In this document: one piece after another, positions 11,900 through 20,800 of the stretch
Position numbering within the stretch: the stretch's first letter is position 1
Layout of the letters: each line of letters starts with the position of its first letter
Source of the DNA: Conidiobolus incongruus B7586
Lineage: Eukaryota > Entomophthoromycota > Entomophthoromycetes > Entomophthorales > Conidiobolaceae
Direction: 5' to 3'
NCBI GenBank assembly: GCA_000697335.1
Contig: JNEM01006446.1
Span: forward strand, 1 to 23,206
DNA length: 23,206 nucleotides
Made by a program: the position numbers and the translations under genes
Notes under the pieces: generated by a model
What the model was told of the DNA's origin: nothing
The model's database searches: none
What the model saw: only the letters and a program-made list of their open reading frames with translations

Positions 11900-13080
11900 A
11901 TTACAGGCATTAAAAATTCTTGATATAAAATTTTCCACGTTTAAAACGCAGCTAATTAATCTTAGGAATAAGGGTAATATTTTAGCAAGAATTAGAATAT
12001 ATGTTTTGAAGGATAGTAAATAGCTGGGGTAAATGGATTGATATGCCTCCTTTCAGTAGGGAAAGAAATATTAGATTAACTGAATACAGTTAAATATTAT
12101 CTTAATACAAACTAAAGGAATGTACCATTGATTGGATTATAGGTTTTAAATCGACTTTATGCTTGTTATTATTTTGAGAATAGTAAATTTTCATTATCAA
12201 AACAAACAATTTGAATTGATTATTTAAAAAAAATCGTATGAAATCTCATGAAATCGCATATTAACTTATTTTCCTTTCAAATTTCAAATTGATTATTGAG
12301 TGTAAATTCGAGATTTACTTGATTAAAACTGATATGAGGTCAAATGGATAAAGCAACTTCGGTTACTATATTGAGACAGTATCTTATTAAATGGATGCAA
12401 TACATATTAATTAATTATCCAAATTCGGGATTAAAAGCTGAATTTTATATTCTAGTTAGATCATTGACTTGTTAATGTTAATTACTATTCGCTGTAATTC
12501 AAATGTAACTAAATAATATGGTATTGCTCCATACAACTAATGGTTGAACTGTTAACCCAACTACTTAATTTTAGATCAGAATATCTATTTTAATATAAAA
12601 TATCTTCCATTTATAGATAGTGGGAATGAGAAAATGACCAATGATTTGCCGTTGAAATTGCCTTAAACATAGAATGAGTGTGGAGATTAATATAAATTCC
12701 GAAATCACGCCGGTTAATATTAGACAATTTAATAAAATGTGTGTGAATTTGATTGAGAGGAGATTAATATTCTTGGCTTGATTAGTTAAGGATGATGAAC
12801 AAATCAAGTAATTTAAGTGGTTTAAATAGTTAAATCAATGTAGCATTCTTTTATGATAGTTGGTAAATTTTTTTTTGGTAATTACAAGAATAAATTGAAA
12901 TGATTTTCTCAGTCTATTAAGATAATCAAGGTGATATGATATTTCGGTAATACTTTACTTATTTGGTAAAATGATAAGATTTCAAGGGATCGGATGTGAT
13001 TCGAGTGACTAGACTAGATGGCTAAACAAATAGAGCTGATGCATAATAACTAAAAGGAAGGAATCTCTTTTGATCCATTT
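11900..13080. other. Less AT-rich upstream region, no supported gene
   Basis: Base composition rises gradually toward the gene across this stretch. It contains the 10-bp tandem repeats and an open stretch on the - strand (12571-12807) that encodes an unrecognised, hydrophobic string and is not called a gene. The region is best read as extended upstream DNA of the zinc-finger gene, possibly regulatory, or as an older decayed sequence. Confidence 0.4.
12231..12260 (+). repeat. Three tandem 10-bp repeats upstream of the gene
   Basis: AAATCGTATG, AAATCTCATG and AAATCGCATA follow one another without spacers. The consensus is roughly AAATCGCATG. The period equals about one helical turn, so any bound protein would sit on one face of the helix. 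The array lies about 1.1 kb before the start codon, inside the part of the upstream region that is less AT-rich than the rest of the window. Confidence 0.6.
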
Positions 13081-13300
13081 ACATCCAAAACCCTTAACCT
13101 TGATTGACTAAGTGAGGTGGGTGGATATCTAAGATCCACAGTCCCTATTTTCCCATCTCAATCCACACGGCTATACTCCCCCACCCCCTCTTTTCTATTT
13201 CCACCCAACCCCATAAACTTAAACTCTACTCCAAATAGTCGGTAAATGGTAATTTTACTGATTGTATAGTTTTATCATTTAACCCTGTTGCTCTAATCTC
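13081..13300 (+). promoter_or_regulatory. C-rich upstream promoter island
   Basis: By hand count, 13081-13200 is about 46% G+C, the same as the coding region and far above the DNA further upstream. From 13141 to 13230 there are about 40 C against 3 G on the + strand. The island holds CTCCCCCACCCCCTC (13176-13190), which contains a CCCCT stress-element-like core; another CCCCT follows the TATA box at 13311. It also holds an octamer, TGGGTGGA (13118-13125), matched in inverted form by TCCACCCA (13200-13207), and ATCCACA twice (13134-13140 and 13161-13167). CTTAACCTT occurs at 13093-13101 and again in the leader at 13321-13329. These are candidate factor sites. The binding proteins are unknown, and autoregulation by the encoded finger is only a guess. 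Confidence 0.5.
13121..13139. repeat. Imperfect palindrome in the promoter island
   Basis: GTGGAT (13121-13126) and ATCCAC (13134-13139) form 6-bp inverted arms around a 7-bp centre. It overlaps the TGGGTGGA octamer. It could be a dimeric binding site; this is inference from symmetry only. Confidence 0.45.
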
Positions 13301-13302
13301 AC

Positions 13303-13310
13303 TATATAAA
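13303..13310 (+). promoter_or_regulatory. TATA box of the zinc-finger gene
   Basis: TATATAAA lies 56 bp before the ATG and is followed by CCCCTTCTCTCTT, a pyrimidine run typical of fungal leaders. No ATG lies between this box and the start codon, so the leader should be short (a few tens of bases if initiation is 25-35 bp downstream) and free of upstream ORFs. In such AT-rich DNA a TATA string is weak evidence alone; its position and the C-rich surroundings are what make it credible. Confidence 0.6.
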
Positions 13311-13365
13311 CCCCTTCTCTCTTAACCTTAATCCTCAGAATTTCGTTTGTACTATAGTTTTATCC

Positions 13366-14037
13366 ATGATGACCAACTCGATATCAATCAACTCCACCAA
13401 CACCCTTGCCACCTCTTGTGCTCCCTCTCATTATTCTCGTCCTTCTTTACCTCATCATTACGATTCTTATCCTCCTCATTCTGAAAACCACTCATCATAT
13501 CCCTACCCATCTCCTACTATTTCTCATGTCAAACTTGAGCTTCCTTCTCAAAAATCCTATCGTCATTCTTCATCGTCCTACCCATATCCTCCCAGATCTT
13601 CGTCATCGCTTTCTTCTCCTCAAATGCATCATTTGAACACTGATAATCATTATATTTTGCCTTCGCCTGTTGAAGTGACCAAGCCCAAATCTCCATCTCC
13701 CGCTCCTCACTCTTCTTCATTCTCGCTCCCAAGCTTTTCCGAGTTCTTTGGCAATTTGCCTCCTGTTCCTCCACAGCTTCCCTCTACATCTTCCCATTCA
13801 CTTCCTCCACTTCTCCTTCCTAACAAGGCTCCTTCTCAACAACCCACTAAGCGTCCCAGACGCAAGTACCATCAAATTGATCGCAATTACGCCTGTAAAT
13901 ACCCAGGATGCGATAAATCTTATGGTGCTTTGAATCATTTGAATGCTCACATCAAATCCAAGGGTCACGGTGAAAAGCGTAGTCCCATGGAATTCATCGA
14001 AATTAGAAGAGCCCTTTCCAATCTCAATGGAAATTAA
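13366..14037 (+). CDS. Con7-like single C2H2 zinc-finger transcription factor
   Basis: A 223-residue intronless protein, predicted to be a nuclear DNA-binding regulator. Residues 1-160 are low-complexity: 39 Ser and 30 Pro by hand count, with three related SYP-type motifs at 34-37, 43-50 and 70-77. Six Ser-Pro sites (S49, S84, S100, S109, S111, S206) suit proline-directed kinases. V55-K56-L57-E58 fits the SUMO consensus. An aromatic segment lies at 119-130. A basic nuclear-localisation-like stretch, KRPRRK, spans 162-167. One finger follows, C177-x4-C182-x12-H195-x5-H201, with structural Y186 and L192. The finger core and the HGEKRSPMEF tail resemble fungal Con7-type factors, which control conidiation, cell-wall genes and infection structures in some ascomycetes; the role here is inferred. 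The protein ends 13 residues after the Ser-Pro of the tail, so there is no long C-terminal region. An in-frame stop lies at 13294-13296 and no ATG occurs between it and 13366. A second ATG at 13369 has A at -3 and may also be used. Product confidence is lower than gene confidence. Confidence 0.93.
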   Translation: MMTNSISINSTNTLATSCAPSHYSRPSLPHHYDSYPPHSENHSSYPYPSPTISHVKLELPSQKSYRHSSSSYPYPPRSSSSLSSPQMHHLNTDNHYILPSPVEVTKPKSPSPAPHSSSFSLPSFSEFFGNLPPVPPQLPSTSSHSLPPLLLPNKAPSQQPTKRPRRKYHQIDRNYACKYPGCDKSYGALNHLNAHIKSKGHGEKRSPMEFIEIRRALSNLNGN

Positions 14038-14051
14038 AACTCAATCAGTCA

Positions 14052-14076
14052 GTATCATTAATATTTGATATGATAC
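14052..14076 (+). terminator. 3' hairpin just after the stop codon
   Basis: GTATCAT (14052-14058) and ATGATAC (14070-14076) are perfect 7-bp inverted arms around an 11-nt loop, starting 15 nt after the stop. A second small hairpin, AGAAA-AAA-TTTCT, lies at 14091-14103. They may sit in the 3' UTR and affect mRNA end formation or stability. No clear polyadenylation signal could be assigned in this AT-rich context, so the terminator label is loose. Confidence 0.35.
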
Positions 14077-14228
14077 AACCCTACTCATCAAGAAAAAATT
14101 TCTAGATGATATCTGAAAGTTATACATTTCATTGGCTCTTAAAATTTATAGGAGAGATTACCAATAGATGTAATGGAAGTGTGTATATAATATCGAATTT
14201 AACCTACGTATTTAACTTGGATTCTTAA

Positions 14229-14237
14229 GGGGGGGGG
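14229..14237 (+). repeat. G9 homopolymer downstream of the gene
   Basis: Nine G in a row, about 190 bp after the stop codon. It is the longest G run noticed in a window where G is rare. Such runs are length-unstable and also prone to sequencing error. Confidence 0.85.
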
Positions 14238-14501
14238 ATTTCAGATTTAAACAAAAAGCTATTTGAACTCTCCGAGTCTTTAGCTTCATATAAAAGAATC
14301 TAAATGAAAAAACATTTGATTTTCAGTTCTTTAGATAAGAACATTTAAATTACATATGATATTATAAGTAATAAAAATTTACTTTGTTATACAATTTATC
14401 ATTATTAACAACTTTTAAATTTTTAAAAATAGAATCTCTGAAAAAATAATTGTCACATGTTTTTACTGAATTATTAAATTATAGATATTGAGTTAAATAT
14501 C

Positions 14502-14520
14502 AATAATAATAATAATAATA
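14502..14520 (+). repeat. (AAT)n microsatellite, about 6 units
   Basis: Uninterrupted AAT triplet run about 470 bp after the gene. Confidence 0.9.
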
Positions 14521-17162
14521 GTTGTTAGTTTATTAATTTATAAATGTAAATTTTATACAAAAAGGATTATAATTAATTTGGTAAGCTTAAAATCAATAAT
14601 GATATTAGGCTAAACTGATTAAATGGTAAATAATAACAATTAATATATCAATATCAATACAAGAATTCAAGTCATGATTTTATTAAGAAAAAAAATATTA
14701 AAAATTAAGTTTTATAAAGAATAATAAGATTATTGTAATAATTTAAAATTTTATTATTAAAATAATAATTAATGTAATAAATTCTCGGGTATATTATAAA
14801 TTATTATTACCGATTCTTAAAATAGAATTATTATTTTACTGTATAATTAAATTTTATTTAGGAGCAGTTAAATGGATAAAAATTTAAAAATGTCAAATCA
14901 TTAAATTACTAATTTTGGTAAATCAAAGAAAATTTCTATATTGGAAGTTCTAAATAAAAAAAACATTATAGTTCGTAGCTATTTTAAGATATTTAAGATG
15001 CTTGAGTATTATATGTATTTATATGATAACTTGTATAATCAAATACATGATTCCATTTTGATTCTTGTATAACAATATTGTGAATTTATTATTTTTGCAA
15101 TTACATTAACTAATATAATAATTTTGAATTTGGAAATAATTTAATATTAACTTTATTATTATGTGAAAATGAAATTATAATTTAATTACTGTATAATATT
15201 TAATGAATCATGAATTTTAATTAAAGAAATTTTCAATCAAAATGATTTGTTTAACTAAATTGAAACTATTGTTTGATAACTAATGTAAATATGAACTAAT
15301 CATAATATCAAAATTTAAGTTTATTGATCATTGGTATATTCTTTCAGCTCATTATCAAGTTTCAATTCTTAAGTCGAAAATGTTTGCATAATTCTTGAAT
15401 CAAATCTTCAAATGGTACCACAAACTTTGCATTACTTAAAATTCGAGACTTTAGGTTCTTGTTTTGGATAGGGGAATATGATCACTTTAACAAACTATTA
15501 TCTTGAATATATTTATATACAAATTAATTAATAAGCTTATTGTTTTATTAAACCATATTTTCGCCAATAGTAGATGCAAATCCGTTGTACACAACTGCTG
15601 ATGATATAGATATTGTTTACTAGGAAACACCAAATCCTAATATGTAAATTAATATAAATAGTCATAATGATTCCGTAATGATGTAATTTAATAACTCTCC
15701 AGCCTTCTGGTGTTAATATTGAAAGCATTAATTTTAATAAATTAAACCAAGAAACAAAAACGGATTCTCAACTTTTTTCTAATTTAGACAATAAATTTGG
15801 TAATTGAAAATTACTTCGGCTCTTCCAAATATACGAAACATACCTAAAAATAAATTTTGAATTTATTATATTTGATATTGATTCATTAATTCCAGTCAAT
15901 AAAAGGCTTGAAACGCATTGTTTACTCTGTATTTTTGAGACTTGTTTGTAAACCAATTTTCAGTAATTATATATATAATATAATTGCATAATTTTTATAG
16001 GCTTAATTATTTTGTAAAAATTAACAGATTTGATTAGTTTGTCAATTTTAATTATAAATAATTTTAGAAGACTGTGTTTTAATTAAATTCATAATATAAT
16101 TGCCAAGAAATAAATTAATTTTCTATACAATTGATCATTTTTTATTTCTAATATGATTAAAGATTTTTTTCAACTTTTTTAATTTGCTATAAAATCAATA
16201 TTGTTTAATTGACCGTCAAAATCAATGTCCGTGAGAATAGATATGGAGAAAATATTTGGATTAAGCGATGTTAATATATGATATATAAACTATCGTTTTC
16301 CAATATTTGACAATTAATAATTCAAAATGTAAACCTAAACTGATTACTATCAGTCTTAGCAAAGTTTATGCCATTATTTTTATTGCATTTTTCAGCATTA
16401 AAAATTTTTATCATAAAACATTAATAATAATTTATTAGATATACCTATATAATTAATTTTTTTAAATTCATTATTTTGATTTCAGCCTTCAAACATAAAA
16501 ATTCCCATATTAACTAGATTTTTTAATTAGAAATATTATAGCGAACAATAAATTAACAAATATTTATTATAGATATTAGTATTAAATAAGAAAATAAAAT
16601 GAAATAAAATATCAATATATAAATTATATTAATGAAAAATCCTGGTATTGATAACTAATAATATTTTTTTTATAAATTAATATTTTATCAATTTAATTAT
16701 TTTTCAATTTATCATTTGATAAATTTTCAATAAAAATTTTGTTTGATAAACATTTTACTTTATTATTAAGGTATAATAATTAACCAATAAAATTAGAATA
16801 TTAAATTTATCCAATTGTTGCTTAAATAAACTAATGAGTTTAATTAAATTTTTATTTCATAAATCATCATCGTTCTAAATTTAGTAACTATGATCAAATT
16901 TTTGAGTCAGATTTTATTTTGATTTAATTTGATTTTAGTCAAATGTATATTATATAAAGTAATCAAAAGGCAAATAAATTAATTGTAACATAATTTAATA
17001 TTAAGATTAAATATATTATATATATAATTTATATTATTGTATTAAAATCCAGTAATAGAGTAAATTTTTATATTAAAAAAATGAACCTCCTATTTCAAAA
17101 TCAATATATTTTACAAAATAATTAAAAAGTTTTGAATAGTATAAATAAGATTTATAATTTAA

Positions 17163-17166
<4 letters not shown>

Positions 17167-17198
<32 letters not shown>
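17167..17198 (+). repeat. (AT)16 microsatellite
   Basis: Alternating A and T over 32 bp, the longest dinucleotide run. It lies about 70 bp before the composite relic zone. Confidence 0.95.
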
Positions 17199-17201
<3 letters not shown>

Positions 17202-17265
17202 TAAACTTTTGTTAAAATTCTATTCAATATAAATTAAACTGATAATTGAATAAATTTTCCAAATA

Positions 17266-17331
17266 AAGTTGAATAGTGGGCTTTTATAACTTTTGTCGAG
17301 TGATCAATTACAAAAATAAGTACTTGGGTAC
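17266..17331 (+). repeat. Dispersed repeat relic, copy C
   Basis: AATAGTGGGCTT (17272-17283) is a 12-bp exact match to copy A, followed by a similar TTATAACTTTTG block. CAATTACAA (17305-17313) and CTTGG (17323-17327) match copy B in order. A long T-rich tract begins just after this copy. Confidence 0.4.
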
Positions 17332-17336
17332 TAACG

Positions 17337-17368
17337 TTTATTTTTTTATTTTTTTATTTTTTTTTTTT
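17337..17368 (+). repeat. T-rich tract with 8-bp period
   Basis: Runs of T7, T7 and T12 separated by single A residues. It lies between repeat copy C and the inverted-repeat relic at 17435-17539. It could be a simple-sequence expansion or, read on the other strand, the poly(A) tail of an old retroposed copy lying to its right. Confidence 0.7.
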
Positions 17369-17434
17369 CATTTTTATATATTACACTTTTAATAATGTTA
17401 TTACTAATCATATTGGACAATATTAACCATATTT

Positions 17435-17539
17435 TTTACCCGAAAATTTGCTTAATTTTGACCCATTACATCATTCGAATTTCGGATAAAGTGTTCAAGT
17501 TTGACCACCGGGATCCATTATATATAAATTTTGGGTAAA
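17435..17539. repeat. Fold-back repeat relic with internal duplication
   Basis: TTTACCC-G-AAAATTT (17435-17449) and AAATTTTGGGTAAA (17526-17539) are inverted copies differing by one inserted base, about 76 bp apart. Inside, two direct copies start with TTGACC and end with a GG-TAAAG block (about 17458-17490 and 17502-17540). The island is less AT-rich than its flanks. It resembles the remnant of a small fold-back or MITE-like element. No target-site duplication was identified. Confidence 0.4.
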
Positions 17540-18083
17540 GGTAAATACTTGAATTGGTTTAATTTCAATTTGATATATTGGGTGTTTTAATCTACTTCAG
17601 TCAATATAAAATAAACATATCTAGAATTATTAATATTAGCATTAATATCCAGTAGTATTTCGATTTATTGAAGGGAATACTTAAACATCATAATTGCTTT
17701 CTCACTATAAAATTTTTATCAATATAAATCGATGATATTTATATTATTAATAATAATTTTACTCATGCTGGCACATTATGTTATATGATGGATACACAAA
17801 TGTAATATATTATCCAATATTATCTAATATATATTTTAAACAGTTTAACCATATTACAAAACCTTCTAATAGTGGGGTATTGTTGTATTTTATCACAATT
17901 TATTTTGCATTTAATTTAAAAATTATTAGTTGAATTTTTGTGTAAGTATTCAATTTAAATTTTTTAGTTAGGTATAATAATTGTATTAGTCATCAAAATA
18001 ACTTAATTTAATGTGATTGAATAATCATTTAATCCGACACAAATAGTCATTTATATAATTGATATTATCTATACATTATAATG

Positions 18084-18114
<31 letters not shown>
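18084..18114 (+). repeat. (ATT)n microsatellite, about 10 units
   Basis: Uninterrupted ATT run of 31 bp. Confidence 0.95.
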
Positions 18115-18116
<2 letters not shown>

Positions 18117-19070
18117 AAATATCATAATAATAGTGAAAATTTTAATAAAATGATAAAAAAGGGGATATTGAAATAAAATATGGGTAATAATAAAATTGAT
18201 ATATAAATGGAATAATAGTCGGATTCGATATTATTAATAAATTCTGGGCAAATTAATAATAAAAGAAATTCTAGTGGAAATAGTAGGAATATAATTATCA
18301 TTAATTTACAGCCGAATCTTAAAGAGAATTAACGAACAAATCCAATAATATCACAATATTGGATGAATTATAGAAGACTTTATTAAATCATCACTTGGCA
18401 ATACTTTTTACCAATTTTCATCAAATATTTAGATATAAATATTAATCAAAATGATACTAAAGTTGGATAATACTTCAATCAATATCATAAAATTGATAGA
18501 CTGATTACTCATAGTTAATGTATATAAAATCACTATATTTTTGAAATAATTGTTTTATAGTAAGTTAGAATTGTTTAGTATTAAATAGGGAAATATATTC
18601 GCTTCAATCAGGTATTGTTTTCTTAAGTTTCTTTAAATTCAAAAATTCAAGTAAAATGATAAAATAATTGACTCATTGAATTGATGATCGGTTAAAATTC
18701 CTAATTGGCTAAAGAGAATAAAGTCCCTGAATCCTCTTACTTAATTTGACCATACAACTTCAAATCAAATACCTATAGATTTAAAAGAAACTGTCATAGG
18801 ATAATGATTAATTTAATATTTATTTGATAATTGATGTAATTTAATTTTGAATTTTATTATAAATATAGCAATTAAAACTTCTATTTTTATCCAATATTAA
18901 TATAATAAATATTATTGTATCAAATTGTTAATATGGCAATTAATACATATGGTTTCAATAATAGGAGTTAAACAGTAAAACATCATTAGAACGATAAATT
19001 TAAATTTTAAAGTGAATAATTTTTACTCATATTATTGCAGAGTATATATAATTGCTAATTTAATTTATAA

Positions 19071-19090
19071 ACATATATATACATATATAT
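19071..19090 (+). repeat. Two 10-bp units of ACATATATAT
   Basis: Exact tandem duplication of a 10-bp unit. Confidence 0.8.
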
Positions 19091-20640
19091 ACTAACCATT
19101 GTAATAATCTATTAATAAAATAGAAATATCTTGACTTCTATTTCAAAATATTATTATAATATTATATTTTTACCCACATAAATATTTTTAAAAAATTTTT
19201 TATAGAATTTTTTAATTACTACCGAAAATCAAAAAAGGAAATCAACGATATTATGGCTTAATTAGAAAACAATAATAGAATATTGAGTTTAAAGAATTTT
19301 ACGGACATATACCTGGATTGGGCGAATTAGGAAATTTGAATGAAAATAGTCACAAATAAACTAATGAATATTTTTATTAATTCAAATGTTTAACCTTTCC
19401 AAACAAATATATGTTCTGAGAATTGACCTAGAACTTCAATTATCAATTATTCAATTTATTAAGGGTAATTTTGAGCGTTATTATATTTTTTAAAATTTCT
19501 CAGTTATACTAATTTATATATAATATTATCCATTTCTTCTTTCAAGGATTGCCTTTATTATTTTAAATCTCTTGAGATTGAACAAGTTTATTTTTTTTTT
19601 CCACTTAATTTTTAGAAAAATGATTGAAACTTGTAATTTTATTATCTACTCCAACCCCCTCCTTTAGAACTCAATTCTATTGGCTGATTATTATCCTAAT
19701 TTCTACTTAGAGTTTCCTTCCCCGTTAGATTCATATTCCAGACTTAATTTTCCACTATAATCAATTTTTTATTAACAATTTTGACATCTGATCTATTAAA
19801 AATTTAATGCAAAATGGGTCGACTCATACATTATTAATCCAATTGGTATGCAAAGTTTTATAATCTATTTAAATTCTTTTTAACTTTTTTCTCATTGAGA
19901 GAATTATTAGCCAATTATATACCATCTCATTTATTTTAATAATTTTAATTTTTAAAATGATTTCATAAATAAATCCCAAGTTTACCCTTATTATAATATT
20001 TTTTATTTTTTTTTCAGTATCCAATCTATTTAATTTAAAATTATTTAAAATACATTAATATTTCATCATATATATTATTATTATTATATCAACAAAAATT
20101 TTTTACACCATTTTTTTTAATGTTATAAAAATAATACTTATTAATTTTATCCATCAATATTTAATTTAATATACTTTAAACATTAAAGTTATGGATAATC
20201 TATTGTCATTTTTTGGAATCTAGACAACGGAATCTTTATCATATTTTGATTTATCCAATTTAATATATTTAAATATGAGATATGTGTGTCTTGAAACCTG
20301 ATTATAATTTAATTAATTAGGCTAAACTTTATATTTATAATTTATTAGTATAATATGATAATTATTGAATCATCATATATTACGATTTAACAATCTGATT
20401 AATATGAATAGTAAATAAATATTTTGTAAAGTAAAAAATAAAATATAAAATATAAATAAATCACTCGATAAATCTTATGACATAAAAAATTTTTTTTCAT
20501 TTTGAAATAATTTTATCTTTATTAAAAAATTTTAATACAAAATTTTATTATTTAGTTTTTAATTACATATCAATATTAATCTTAAATTTATATATATATA
20601 TCAATTTTAATTTTGTTAAAGTATTATCGTTTTTTTGCAA

Positions 20641-20800
20641 AATTAATTATGAATATAGTTTTTATTGATTTAATGAGAGTAAGTGAGGTAAAATTGAGGA
20701 TTAGTCATGTTTATATGTAATAAAGGTTTAAGTTTATGAGATAACTATGAGAGATTGTTTGGGTTATGATGTTTTTAAATTGAGGTTATTAGATTAAATC
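20641..20800 (+). other. Strongly G-over-C skewed tract
   Basis: A hand count gives 34 G and 3 C over 160 bp. The tract has no long open frame and no recognised motif. Strong skew of this kind can mark past transcription, a relic of a skewed repeat, or one-sided C-to-T decay. Confidence 0.6.

Larger units (their letters stand above)
14104..17265. other. AT-rich non-coding DNA downstream of the gene
   Basis: Contains the G9 run and the AAT and AT repeats. Two adjacent - strand open stretches (15537-15728 and 15768-15956) lie in a slightly less AT-rich patch, but neither matches a known family and neither is called a gene. Confidence 0.7.

Noticed and set aside
12571-12807. 78-codon open stretch on the - strand upstream of the gene
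   Set aside because: The encoded string is hydrophobic and AT-codon driven, with no known motif. An open stretch of this length can occur by chance in this much sequence.
13406-13933. Other open frames overlapping the zinc-finger gene on both strands
   Set aside because: They are by-products of the pyrimidine-rich Ser/Pro coding sequence in the true frame.
15537-15956. Two neighbouring - strand open stretches of about 62 codons
   Set aside because: No recognisable domain, no splice sites that join them convincingly, and each is of a length expected by chance.
19280-19360. Two overlapping short open frames with protein-like peptides
   Set aside because: Only 22-26 codons each and no recognisable motif.
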